In this document: positions 12,901 through 27,200 of the stretch, piece by piece
Layout: every line of letters begins with the position of its first letter
How positions within the stretch are numbered: the first letter of the stretch is position 1
DNA from: Scolanthus callimorphus
Lineage: Eukaryota; Cnidaria; Anthozoa; Actiniaria; Edwardsiidae
NCBI GenBank assembly: GCA_033964015.1
Contig: CM066913.1
Location: 28,608,790 to 28,672,789 of the forward strand
Length of the DNA stretch: 64,000 nt
Reading direction: 5' to 3'
Program-made: the position numbers and the translations under genes
Notes under the pieces: generated by a model
Database searches by the model: none
What the model was told of the DNA's origin: nothing
Seen by the model: only the letters and a program-made list of their open reading frames with translations

Positions 12901-15900
12901 CTATAGTTATGCTAGACGTTATTTCCTTAGGTATGGTGCTCCGCTTGCGCGGGCCAAAGGCCCGCGCAGGAGCTCCGCTAAAAATTGTGCTAAATTGCTC
13001 AAAATATAGGAACAATAGGTCATTTCAAGACAATATAGGGAAATATAGGAGAATCTAAAAAATATAGGGCCGATTGAAGGTCTGCATCGTCAACAGGAGT
13101 ACCAAGTGAGAATAGACACTCAGAGCCGTGTTCAGTATAGTCCAGTAATATTGCATTTTGACCCGGAACAAATTGCAACAGTAGCTTTCTCTTCAAAACC
13201 CTTTTAGATTTGATGTACTAATGAACATACTAAAAGTCGTCCAAAATCCGAGCACGGCAACATCCTGAAAATTAGGAAAACTTGATGGGATAATTTTCTT
13301 TTGTTCGCGTCCATCTTGCCCTTTGTTATTAATGAGTCTTGCCGCACTTAGTTTTGCGAAGCTTTTGATATTCGCTATACTGTACAGTATTCCCAGCTAA
13401 GTGTTTAAATTTTTAGTGGTTTAAAATGGACTCATTCGTGTTATATATACTTTGTTAGGTATGTTATTTTTGCAAACTACGCTTTGACTAAGAGAAATTT
13501 CCAATGTCATAAGTCCAATACAGTGCCTGACTAGGAATCTTGAAACACGTTTCCATAAACAACTCAATAATTCTTAATAATGGATTCGGTTGGCAAACAT
13601 CAATAGACTCTAAATAAGGGGTCATTAAGTGAATATAATAGAATCCGTTGAGATTTGTACTGTTGCAATTTGTTCTGGGTTAGCCTTATTATTCACGTAA
13701 AATGACTGGACTAGTAATAGCACAGTGCTTGTACACTACCAGAACTGTTTTGCTCTTCTAATTACTAATCGGCTCTTGTAGACAGCGTGATAATCATTTA
13801 GTTTATTTGGCTTTAGTTTTTCTCAGTTTTTCGTTTGTCTAATTCTTGTTAATAGCTAAAACGAGGAAGCCACTCTACAGCAATTCAGTGGCAGATCCAG
13901 GGAAGGTGACAAAAAAGGTTTATAACGGGAAAATGTAGTCCTAACGGCGAGGTACTAGCAGCCATACTGACAAATCTGGCTCTTCATATTAGAAACACAC
14001 CTTCCTTTTCGAAAACCTGGATCCGCCCTGCAATTCTAAACCAACGTATACGCTGGAAAATCCACGCACTTCCATTTGAAATGAACCCATGGTTACAAGG
14101 AGATACTTGCTTGCCTGATTTGAGCATTAACTTGCACAGCATTGTTTTCTTCATAAATATATACGCAGAATGGGAGATAAATTCAATGGTTTTCATAATA
14201 ATCTACAGCTGGACATGCAGGCATGTTGGCACGAGCAGCCACGTTAATCACGCGTCCAGGACAGGGCTTTAATTGGCGAAAGCCCCCAAAATATAATAAA
14301 ATTAAAACCGGTCAAATGGGAAAGCCATTCCAGAGCAAGTGAGCGTACCTTGTGTAGATCGGAAAATTGCATGTGTTTCTCCAGAGCCTCCTTGCTGGGG
14401 AATTGCCGTTTACATAGCAGACAAGCCATCAGTTTGAGATCAGCGAACTGAGCATTCGGATCTTCCTCACTATCCGAGTCATCATCATCCCCATATTCAG
14501 CAAGCGTACCCAGTGGAGACGGGGCTGGAGGAACAAAACACAACCAAACGGTCATTATACTCCAGGCTACTAGCCCTACAGACTATAGAATGTGATGTGT
14601 CATTATACTACAGGCTACTAACGCTACAGACTATAGAATGTGATGTGTCATTATACTACAGGCTACTGACGCTACAGACTATAGAATGTGATGTGTCATT
14701 ATACTACAGGCTACTGACGCTACAGACTATAGAATGTGACATGTAGAAAGTGTCCAAACTAGTAACTAAGCTACCCAGATAGCGTACATAATACTCGATT
14801 TGTACTACTGGACAGCGGTTGTACCCACCAGGATCATCCTGCATTGCCATGGCAGCAAGGGGACTGGATGTGACTTTGTTAGGGAGCTGTGGCATGTTGG
14901 CGAAGTTCTTGACAATAGACAGGGTAGAGAACACTTTAGGGGGTGGAGCCATGGGCTGCAAAAATAGGGATAAGAGTCAGATAACTGAGAGGGTAAGATA
15001 AAGATAGGATGAGAGTCAGATAACTGAGAGGGTAACATAAAGATAGGATGAGAGTCAGATAACTGAGAGGGTAAGATAAAGATAGGATGAGAGTCAGATA
15101 ACTGAGAGGGTAACATAAAGATAGGATAAGAGTCAGATAACTGAGAGGGTAAGATAAAGATAGGATAAGAGTCAGATAACTGAGAGGGTAAGATAAAGAT
15201 AGGATAAGAGTCAGATAACTGAGAGGGTAACATAAAGATAGGATGAGAGTCAGATAACTGAGAGGGTAAGATAAAGATAGGATAAGAGTCAGATAACTGA
15301 GAGGGTAAGATAAAGATAGGATGAGAGTCAGATAACTGAGAGGGTAACATAAAGATAGGATGAGAGTCAGATAACTGAGAGGGTAAGATAAAGATAGGAT
15401 GAGAGTCAGATAACTGAGAGGGTAACATAAAGATAGGATAAGAGTCAGATAACTGAGAGGGTAAGATAAAGATAGGATAAGAGTCAGATAACTGAGAGGG
15501 TAAGACTAGTAATAGTTCTCACTAGAGCTGCCCCCGTGCTTTTTAAACTGCAGATGTAATAAGTATTCAATTAACATTTTTACAGCTGTTTCAGACAACA
15601 CGCGATCCCACCGTTATCAGCTTGTTGGAGTTTGTCAGTTGTATTACAAAACCGTTAAGATAGATGTGAAATTCTATAACCCGAAACTCTACAAACAATT
15701 CTAACCAAAAGTACGAAAAGCCGTCAAAACTCTTACGAAACTCTAGCGAAATACCGAAAATTCTTAAAACTATTGTGTCACAATTCCAAAACGACTATTA
15801 ATACACATTCTTACTCAGAAACACTTGCGCACAAAAATATTGTTTGAAAACTCTATGAATACTTGAAAGCTTAAAGCCAATTGATCTTTCCGGAAATACT

Positions 15901-18900
15901 TACAACGGAGAACAGAACACAAGACTTTAGACTCTCGTTGGCTGTCTCTGCTTCGCGACTTCTCTGCTTTTGCTCTTTTTCAATCGCTGCTCCCTAATAA
16001 CCTATATCTGCGTTTTTATACCAGCTATCACCGAAAGCTGCTAAAGAGCTTATAATAGAACTTAATTTAACAGAACAAAAAACGCGTTCCGCCCTTGCGA
16101 GATTTCCGGTCAACAAAGGTACTATTTTAACCTACTTAGTATACTTTAGAGGCAACCATTACACAGCAGACAGCGCACACATCGGAAGAAGACAAAAACG
16201 CCTACTTCTCCCTTGTGCTGATGCAAAAAATAATAATTCTAAAGTCCTCTTTCTAAGTTTTGTGAACTTATAAAAAGGAAATCTTGTCGGTAAATTATCA
16301 CATTCTTTCGTAGCGGACCTATTGTTAAGCACAATAGCAACCATTTTGAATGCTTTACTACTATTATGAGGTTTAAAGCTCTTAGCTTTGTGAACATTCA
16401 AGTTTACACAGCCACAACAGCTCAACATTTGCTAATTCTGAACTATGGATTGCACTGACTGACTTCGGCTGAGCGTCTCCTTAGAGTTTTTGGTGATTTA
16501 TTAAATGTCACGACCAGTTTGTTGTGAATGTTTAGAATTTTTATTGTCCGCCAGTGACAACAGTAGAGGTCTCAAACCCACGCTGCGAGTCACGTGATCT
16601 GGTCATCCAATCATAAACGTTACCCAAGACCTTTTGCGGGCCCTTTGCGAGTCACGTGATCTGATCATCCAATCATAAACGTTACCCGATACCTTTTGCG
16701 GGCCCTGCTCCGACGGATCGAGATTTTTTCTGCCATATGTACCATATACCCTTATATTTTCTCTTTACGCGGGGGATTCTATAATGCCTCCTCGGGTTTT
16801 GGCCTCTAAAGATAGGATAAGAGTCAGATAACTGAGAGGGTAAGATAAAGATAGGATAAGAGTCAGATAACTGAGAGGGTAACATAAAGATAGGATGAGA
16901 GTCAGATAACTGAGAGGGTAAGATAAAGATAGGATAAGAGTCAGATAACTGAGAGGGTAAGATAAAGATAGGATAAGAGTCAGATAACTGAGAGGGTAAG
17001 ATAAAGATAGGATAAGAGTCAGATAACTGAGAGGGTAAGATAAAGATAGGATAAGAGTCAGATAACTGAGAGGGTAACATAAAGATAGGATGAGAGTCAG
17101 ATAACTGAGAGGGTAACATAAAGATAGGATGAGAGTCAGATAACTGAGGGTAAGATAAAGATAGGATAAGAGTCAGATAACTGTGAGGGTAACATAAAGA
17201 TAGGATGAGAGTCAGATAACTGAGAGGGTAAGATAAAGATAGGATGAGAGTCAGATAACTGAGAGGGTAACATAAAGATAGGATGAGAGTCAGATAACTG
17301 AGAGGGTAAGATAAAGATAGGATAAGAGTCAGATAACTGAGAGGGTAACATAAAGATAGGATGAGAGTCAGATAACTGAGAGGGTAAGATAAAGATAGGA
17401 TGAGAGTCAGATAACTGAGAGGGTAACATAAAGATAGGATGAGAGTCAGATAACTGAGAGGGTAAGATAAAGATAGGATGAGAGTCAGATAACTGAGAGG
17501 GTAACATAAAGATAGGATGAGAGTCAGATAACTGAAAGGGTAAGATAAAGATAGGATGAGAGTCAGATAACTGAGAGGGTAACATAAAGATAGGATAAGA
17601 GTCAGATAACTGAGAGGGTAAGATAAAGATAGGATAAGAGTCAGATAACTGAGAGGGTAAGATAAAGATAGGATAAGAGTCAGATAACTGAGAGGGTAAG
17701 ATAAAGATAGGATAAGAGTCAGATAACTGAGAGGGTAACATAAAGATAGGATGAGAGTCAGATAACTGAGAGGGTAAGATAAAGATAGGATAAGAGTCAG
17801 ATAACTGAGAGGGTAAGATAAAGATAGGATAAGAGTCAGATAACTGAGAGGGTAAGATAAAGATAGGTAAGAGTCAGATAACTGAGAGGGTAACATAAAG
17901 ATAGGATGAGAGTCAGATAACTGAGAGGGTAACATAAAGATAGGATGAGAGTCAGATAACTGAGAGGGTAATATAAAGATAGGATAAGAGTCAGATAACT
18001 GAGAGGGTAAGATAAAGATAGGATAAGAGTCAGATAACTGAGAGGGTAACATAAAGATAGGATAAGAGTCAGATAACTGAGAGGGTAACATAAAGATAGG
18101 ATGAGAGTCAGATAACTGAGAGGGTAACATAAAGATAGGATAAGAGTCAGATAACTGAGAGGGTAAGATAAAGGGAATAAGCAAAAGATTGATCAAAGAT
18201 TAAAGTTGAACATTCCAAATAAATGGGTTCATCTTACTTTTTTGAACTCGGGTTCTTCTGTTCTCTTTTCCTCAACAGACGCTGCTGTAGCCGACGCAGT
18301 AGACTGCTGGTGTTTGGAAGCATTCAGATTTTTGGCCCATCTCTCCATATCTTTAGCAATCTGAAAAGCAATTGAGGGGACAATGGAGACAGTAGTGGTA
18401 TTTGTTAAACCAGGCCTGACTGCAGGGCATTGGCAGGACCCCTGGTAGGACCCCTGGCAGGATCCCTGGTAGGGTCTGTCTAGGCGTGCACCTAGTAAAT
18501 AGTGGCCAAATTATCATGCAGTCACAGACAGTGTTCAAACTTTATTTAGAGTTAGTTCCAGCTGAAGAAGGAATCTCTAAGGAAAATGTTATAAGGTTGG
18601 AATTACCTTTTTGGCTTGGAGAGACTTCGCCTTCTTTTGCTTTTCTAAAACACAAAGAACATAATAATAGTAAGAGAGAATTTCAGGCCTTTTCCAGCTC
18701 CTCTCGTTTGAGTTCACATATGGGGTTAACAAAATGACGAGCAAAGCTATGAGGCTCTTGTCCAGCAGACAAGTGATCCCACCATCACTGGTTCAGATTT
18801 TGTATCTGACGGCTGATTGGTCATTTCAAGATATATATCAAAAACAGGTGTGAACTCTCAACCAAATCGAAGCAATTTTTGCAATTGTCCGTTCTTTTTG

Positions 18901-21900
18901 CCATTCCCTGAAGTTTTGTTATAAAAAAAAGGCTTTGGAAACTATTAACATTTCCCTGTTATCGGAACAGAGATATTTTTTTTTTCTCCTGCTCACTGGT
19001 AGGAACGTGAGCATGTTTATGGTTCTTGCTCACCGGTAGTAACGTGAGCAACCCGGCTGCGGCTGAACGTCTCTTATTATCCCTTTTGACTTGTTATAAT
19101 ACATTAAAAAAGCTAGTAAAATTAAAAACCTAAGCAAAGTGGATATCAGAAGCAAGTAATGTGAATAAGGGTAACAAGCACAGACGCCACCAACATACTA
19201 GTGAGTAGTGAGTAATGTGAATACGAGTAACAAGCACACATGCCGCCAACATACTAGTGAGTAGTGAGTATGTGAATAAGAGTAACAAGCACACACGCCG
19301 CCAACATACTAGTGAGTAGTGAGTAATGTGAATAAGAGTAATAAGCACACACACCGCCAACATACTAGTGAGTAGTGAGTATGTGAATAAGAGTAACAAG
19401 CACACACGCCACCAACATACTAGTGAGTAGTGAGTATGTGAATAAGGGTAGCAAGCACACACGCCGCCAACATACTAGTGAGTAGTATGTGAATAAAAGT
19501 AACAAGCACACACGCCGCCAACATACTAGTGAGTAGTGAGTAATGTGAATAAGAGTAATAATCACACACACCGCCAACATACTAGTGAGTAGTGAGTATG
19601 TGAATAAGAGTAACAAGCACACACGCCGCCAACATACTAGTGAGTAGTGAGTAATGTGAATAAGAGTAATAAGCACACACACCGCCAACATACTAGTGAG
19701 TAGTGAGTATGTGAATAAGAGTAACAAGCACACACGCCACCAACATACTAGTGAGTAGTGAGTATGTGAATAAGGGTAGCAAGCACACACGCCGCCAACA
19801 TACTAGTGAGTAGTATGTGAATAAGAGTAACAAGCACACACGCCGCCAACATACTAGTGAGTAGTGAGTATGTGAATAAGGGTAGCAAGCACACACGCCG
19901 CCAACATACTAGTGAGTAGTGAGTATGTGAATAAGGGTAGCAAGCACACACGCTGCCAACATACTAGTGAGTAGTGAGTATGTGAATAAGAGTAACAAGC
20001 ACACACGCCGCCAACATACTAGTGAGTAGTGAGTATGTGAATAAGAGTAACAAGCACACACGCCGCCAACATACTAGTGAGTAGTGAGTAATGTGAATAA
20101 AAGTAACAAGCACACACGCCGCCAACATACTAGTGAGTAGTGAGTATGTGAATAAGAGTAACAAGCACACACGCCGCCACGCCGCCACGCCGCCACGCCG
20201 CCAACATACTAGTGAGTAGTGAGTATGTGAATAAGGGTAGCAAGCACACACGCTGCCAACATACTAGTGAGTAGTGAGTATGTGAATAAGAGTAACAAGC
20301 ACACACGCCACCAACATACTAGTGAGTAGTGAGTATGTGAATAAGAGTAACAAGCACACACGCCGCCAACATACTAGTGAGTAGTGAGTAATGTGAATAA
20401 GAGTAACAAGCACACACGCCGCCAACATACTAGTGAGTAGTGAGTAATGTGAATAAGAGTAACAAGCACACACGCCGCCAACATACTAGTGAGTAGTGAG
20501 TAATGTGAATAAGAGTAACAAGCACACACGCCGCCAACATACTAGTGAGTAGTGAGTATGTGAATAAGGGTAGCAAGCACACACGCTGCCAACATACTAG
20601 TGAGTAGTGAGTATGTGAATAAGAGTAACAAGCACACACGCCACCAACATACTAGTGAGTAGTGAGTAGTGAGTATGTGAATAAGAGTAACAAGCACACA
20701 CGCCGCCAACATACTAGTGAGTAGTGAGTAATGTGAATAAGAGTAATAAGCACACACACCGCCAACATACTAGTGAGTAGTGAGTAATGTGAATAAGGGT
20801 AGCAAGCACACACGCCGCAAACATACTAGTGAGTAGTGAGTAATGTGAATAAGGGTAACAAGCACACACGCCGCCAACATACTAGTGAGTAGTGAGTAAT
20901 GTGAATAAGAGTAATAAGCACACATGCCGCCAACATACTAGTGAGTAGTGAGTAATGTGAATAAGAGTAATAAGCACACACGCCGCCAACATACTAGTGA
21001 GTAGTGAGTATGTGAATAAGACATACATACATACATACATCTTTATTTAGGCACGCTGGCCACAACAACTGTCTATTTACAAAAGTTAAAAACAAAACAG
21101 ACGCTGATTTCCATGTGGGGCGTGTGACTAAACATGAATATATGGTTTGCAAATTTTAACCTAAGCTGGATTTCAGAAAATTTGTGCTTGGCTTTGGAAG
21201 TGCTAGGTCTGTATCAATATTTCGCAATTAATATTTTTTATCGCAATCACTTACTCTTACGAGGCTTGATTTCAGGTGAGTTGGTGCATGACCCTGCAAT
21301 GCTTTATATATTATGACCAATTTTGCTTTTTAAGAGTAATAAGCACACACGCTGCCAACATACTAGTGAGTAGTGAGTAATGTGAATAAAAGTAACAAGC
21401 ACACACGCCGCCAACATACTAGTGAGTAGTGAGTAATGTGAATACGAGTAACAAGGGTACTTAAAATGATGATAAAACAGCTCTATTAATGTAGCCAACT
21501 TAGGATGGAGTCCATAGCACAGGATCTTCCACAGAGTGTTAATGTAGACTGTCAATAAAATAAAAATAATAAAAATCATTAAATTTGATGTAAAGAGGGC
21601 AGTTCCATTCGATTGCTCCTATACATCCTCTTCCGCTCCTGAAACTGCCTTGCTCTTCTCTTAGCTTAATGTCGACAGCTGAGGCAATTCTTCGCAAGAT
21701 ACGACAAAACACCTTCAAACGTGTAATGCCTCGCCAATTGTCACGTTGTGGAGATTTCCTTTTTTCAGCTTTACAAAAAGGCCCCTGGTCCAATCATTCG
21801 GGATTGATCTGAGTCCTATACAGAGTATCTGAGTCCTATACAGAATGGAAGAAATCTGCAAGAATTTTAGTCGAGGTTTCTAAATCGCTATGAATCGCTT

Positions 21901-24144
21901 GGCGGCGTGTCTTCCGGGCTTTGATAGCAATCCTGACTTTTTATTCACTTGGTGGACTAGTGCTGATGTCCACGAGATCTTCCGATGGTTCAGATATCTG
22001 GCGTCAGATATCTGTTTAGCTTTAACAATTTATTTTCTGTTAATTTTACAATTTTCAATTGTTTTTTCTGCTTCCGAATCAATGGCAATCACGCTGGGTT
22101 TTTTTGCAATTTAGACTATAGCCTCTGAGAGAAAAGTGGATTCGCTGAGTTCTTTAATCGGCTAAAAATGGCAGCGGCATGCGTTCAAGTGGTGGGCTGA
22201 TAAGAAAGAATGTATCACGAGGTTATTGGACCGAGCCTGCAAGTTATTTCAGCGATATTCTGTGTTATATTACACAAATGCGCGGCAAATTTTGTGTTTT
22301 GTATCTGAATCTTTTCTTTACACGATTGCTGCTCAGCTTCGCTTTGGCAGATAACACAAACCTCGGCCTTGACAATTATCATGCTCAACCTCATCCAATG
22401 ATTGCTTAATATCTGAATGTGTTTCTGTCAATCAGTTTAGAATTCAACTGAAAAAATACTGACGTGATTTTGGGGCGGTGGCCCTACTATTCAAATATAC
22501 AGGGATTCTGAATTACAAATCAATACAAATTACAAATCACGAGTGATGCCCGTGAGTGCAAGGGGAAAATTTTATTTAACTTACTTATATTATTTATTTA
22601 TATATTATTTATCTTACTAATTTAAGCATTAGAGCATAATTTCCTATGACTTTATCGGCACCATAGATCACGCGTGATGTTGGGAGAGACACGAGAACGT
22701 TTTAAAACGTTTCGAGGGTCTCTCTCAACATCACAAGTGCTCTATTTGGAGGCAAGGGGGGCGCACCACCAAGGTCACGTGGTACATGACGTAATCAAAA
22801 CTAGAAAAGTCTATATCAAAAAGGGAACATTGCTAGGTGGCCAATCTTGGGTTAAATTATCTTGGGAGAGTAGTGGGGTAAAAAGTTAAAGGGTCCCTGA
22901 TGACGATTAATGTATTGGTTTGAGCTCTGCTTTTAGGTAGTGCCTAAATCTATATATTAATGTGTAATATCTTGAACACCTTGTTATAACACGTTTTATA
23001 ACATTCCTACGATATAACATTCCTACGATATAACATGCACTCTGATTGGTCAACTATTTCACCAATAAAATAATTGTTCCCTTCCGGACTACCTACCATA
23101 AAAGCATTAGAGCACAACTTTCTAGGACTAGCAGTGAATGGAGCATCACGTGTGCTCTATTGAGCCGATAAAGTTACAGAAAGTTGTGCTCTAAATGCTA
23201 CATGAATGTCAGGCCTTTAACTGACCGTTTCTCAACATATATGGTTAAATATGGATAGGGCAGTTTTCCAAACTATATAGAACCAATCTAGAGAAAATAT
23301 AGGGATGTAGGACATTGTTAAAACTTATATTCTCTACACAATCTATGCAGAATAAGACTTTAAGCTTCAAAGCTTCAGCACATCGATGTTTCATGTGACA
23401 GTAACGATGCAGGTCCCAACAAGTGCCATTGGTGCCTAAATTAAAAATACTCTTGTTGCCAAATAGTGAAGTTATAGAAATCCGGTCGCCATCGTTTTCT
23501 CTTTTTTTTGCCATAAGTAGCTATTGTAGCAGGGTTCCTGCCTTTCATTCGCCACAGCAATACAACTGATTATGGATTTGACTGCATGTAACTCCTGCTC
23601 TTTCATTTTTCATACTTTAGTAGTTACAGGGCCGTAGCAAGCCTCCAAAAACTGAGGGGGCACGATATTTAACTCTTTTGCGCGTGAAGGGCACCAATAA
23701 TTTAGTGTCCAGCATGTGAAATTACAGAGACCTTAGATGTGCAGGGTACAAATCGCATTGCCAAAATTCTCCTTATCTTTTCAAAGAAAGGGTTCTTGTT
23801 TTTGTGCAAAACATCCAAACGATAAGAAATATAGGACATTATTTTCAAGACAATAGGAGAGTCTAAAAAAAGTAGGAAATATAGGCCGATTGAAGGCCTG
23901 GAATGCGTGAAATGTAATTGATAATATAATAGCAATGTACATAACATTAGCGTTATTATTTGTAGACGTGATTACTAGTCAAGAAACGACTTGTGTACAG
24001 TGTAGTATTGGCACCGAATTCAGTTATCCTGATTTTCAAATCACAATGTTATAAATATAATAAACATTGATTACAAATGAATATGTATTGTTGCTTCGCG
24101 ATGCAGATCCATATCACATTACCGCGGCGTAGCCAGGAATTTCT

Positions 24145-24204
<60 letters not shown>

Positions 24205-27200
24205 TATAGTGAAAACATGGGACGAAAAAAACTCAAATTTTCTACAGCAAATACAGTAAATGTATGGGATAATTTCCGAGGAATGGGGTGGCGGGGGGCA
24301 GCCCCCCCCCCCCCCCCCTGGCTATGCCCTGCTTTAAAAAACCAAATTGTGAATCCAATGCTGAATTGTGATTTGCTAGTATGATGCTACTAGTACAAAA
24401 ACTGTTGCTTTCACTACTAAATCGCGCGAACTGGTAATTTCTTTCATTGGCATTTGTACAACTGAAAAATGAACGATTATTTGATAGTGTAGAATGTTCT
24501 ATACGAAAAAGAGTCATATTTTTCAGATATGCCGCTGCTGTGGTATTCCAAATGACGGATCCAAGATGGCCGCCATATCGTCTAATTTGATTTTTACAAA
24601 CTATGTATCAGTCTGGTAGTCCAAAAAGACATGGGAATAAATAGCTGACAATAAATTCAAGGTATCACAGTATGAAATGCAGTGCTGTTGGTCGAATGAA
24701 GCCGTATATAAAGGCACATTAATATAATAAAGGTGAATCAGACTGACCGCCGCTTGATTTTACGATCTAAATGGTATCCTCATTATACGATAATCATCCT
24801 TGGGCCCGGCAACAAAACTGTACCTTTGATGTCCTTATATCAAGAGTTCGGTCACAACGATAATGCAATCTGCTGCCCCCATGGCATGCTGGAAATAACT
24901 AACTTGTTAGTTCCTTATTCACATTACTCACTAGTATGTTGGCGGCATGTGTGCTTATTACTCTTATTCACATTACTCACTACTCACTAGTATGTTGGCG
25001 GCGTGTGTGCTTGTTACTCTTATTCACAGTACTCACTACTCACTAGTATGTTGGCGGCGTGTGTGCTTGTTACTCTTATTCACATACTCACTACTCACTA
25101 GTGTGTTGGCGGCGTGTGTGCTTAGTACTCTTATTCACAGTACTCACTACTCACTAGTATGTTGGCGGTGTGTGTGCTTATTACTCTTATTCACATACTC
25201 ACTACTCACTAGTATGTTGGCAGCGTGTGTGCTTATTACTCTTATTCACATACTCACTACTCACTAGTATGTTGGCAGCGTGTGTGCTTATTACTCTTAT
25301 TCACATACTCACTACTCACTAGTATGTTGGCGGCGTGTGTGCTTATTACTCTTATTCACATTACTCACTACTCACTAGTATGTTGGCGGCGTGTGTGCTT
25401 ATTACTCTTATTCACATTACTCACTACTCACTAGTATGTTGGCAGCGTGTGTGCTTATTACTCTTATTCACATACTCACTACTCACTAGTATATTGGCGG
25501 CGTGTGTGCTTATTACTCTTATTCACATTACTCACTACTCACTAGTATGTTGGCAGCGTGTGCGCTTATTACTCTTATTCACATTACTCACTACTCACTA
25601 GTATGTTGGCGGCGTGTGTGCTTATTACTCTTATTCACATTACTCACTAGTATGTTGGTGGCGTGTGTGCTTGTTACTCTTATTCACATACTCACTACTC
25701 ACTAGTATGTTGGCGGCGTGTGTGCTTATTACTCTTATTCACATTACTCACTACTCACTAGTATGTTGGCGGCGTGTCTGCTTGCTACCCTTATTCACCT
25801 TACTCACTACTCACTAGTATGTTGGCAGCGTGTGTGCTTGCTACCCTTATTCACCTTACTCACTACTCACTAGTATGTTGGCAGCTTGTGTGCTTGCTAC
25901 CCTTATTCACATACTCACTACTCACTAGTATGTTTGCGGCGTGTGTGCTTATTACTCTTATTCACCTTAATCACTACTCACTAGTATGTTTGCGGCGTGT
26001 GTGCTTGTTACTCTTATTCACATACTCACTACTCACTAGTATGTTGGCGGCGTGTGTGCTTGCTACCCTTATTCACATACTCACTACTCACTAGTATGTT
26101 GGCAGCGTGTGTGCTTATTACTCTTATTCACATTACTCACTACTCACTACTCACTAGTATGTTGGCGGTGTGTTGAGAGCAATAGTATGTTGGTGGCGTT
26201 TGTGTACTAGACATGTGGGTCCTGGTGCAAGACAATTTACAGCAAACTTAGAGCAAGTGAAACAAGCAACACGCCAGCAGCTCTTGACCAGTCATAAATT
26301 CTCAAAGGACGTCAGAGATACTCAGAGACGTTCAGCCGGATTGTTCATGTTACTATCGGTGAGCAAGAACCAAATACATACTCACGTTATTAACAGTGAG
26401 TAAGGAAAAATAAAAATTCCCATTTCCGATTTTAGGCATGGTATATCCAAAGAGGAGAAACAACTTTTGCAAAGAAAGCCATACATGGAGGAAAACAAGC
26501 ATTGCTGAAAGTCTCTATTGGCTGAGGGAACTTTAGTACCTTTAGTTAATGTGGCTTCATTTGGTGCAGTGGAGGTGGATTCAGTGGTGGTAGCAGTTGA
26601 TGAGCTGTCAGCTGCTGTGGTAGTAGCCCTGACAAAAACAGAAAAGCAACATCAATAAAGAACGAAACCTAAGATTGTTGATAGTTCAGAAGTGACTTGA
26701 GATATAGAGGATAGCGAGAACGAAACCTAAGATTGTTGATAGTTCAGAAGTGACTTGAGATATAGAGGATAGCGAGAATGAAGCCTAAGACTGTTGGTTT
26801 TCATCCTTTCCATCCCAAGTCACCTCTCTAAGCTCTATTTACTCTATTTACTAAGGTGCACATACATCTCTGATTCCCATGCAGCTTTGCTTGCACTTAA
26901 AAACTTGCTCTGATCTCTGTTTTTCAAAAGGTGTTTGCATGTGCTTACCCATTTGCTGCAACTGGTACATATTGCTGAGTGGTCTCGTCCCAATAGAAGT
27001 ACTGACATGTTGTTGCATTGTAGTAATACTAAACAGGAAACAGAAGGAAGAACACAACAACTATAAATATAACTATGAGACATTGGCATATGCAGCCATT
27101 GGGTTGAAGAAGGCGTTGCACAACATATGATGCTGTTGATGGTAGGTTGTGTTCCTGGCCTGGTCTATAATTCCTCTCCACACATGAAACAAAACTCACT

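Noticed and set aside
16682..18196. 504-aa open frame on the minus strand
   Set aside because: It consists of 13-residue repeats translated from the 39-bp minisatellite. It switches repeat frame where units lose bases and has no start context or homology.
19130..26094. Many overlapping Cys/Leu/Tyr-rich ORFs resembling membrane peptides
   Set aside because: Translations of the 55-bp minisatellite in several frames. They lie in an intron and show no codon bias.
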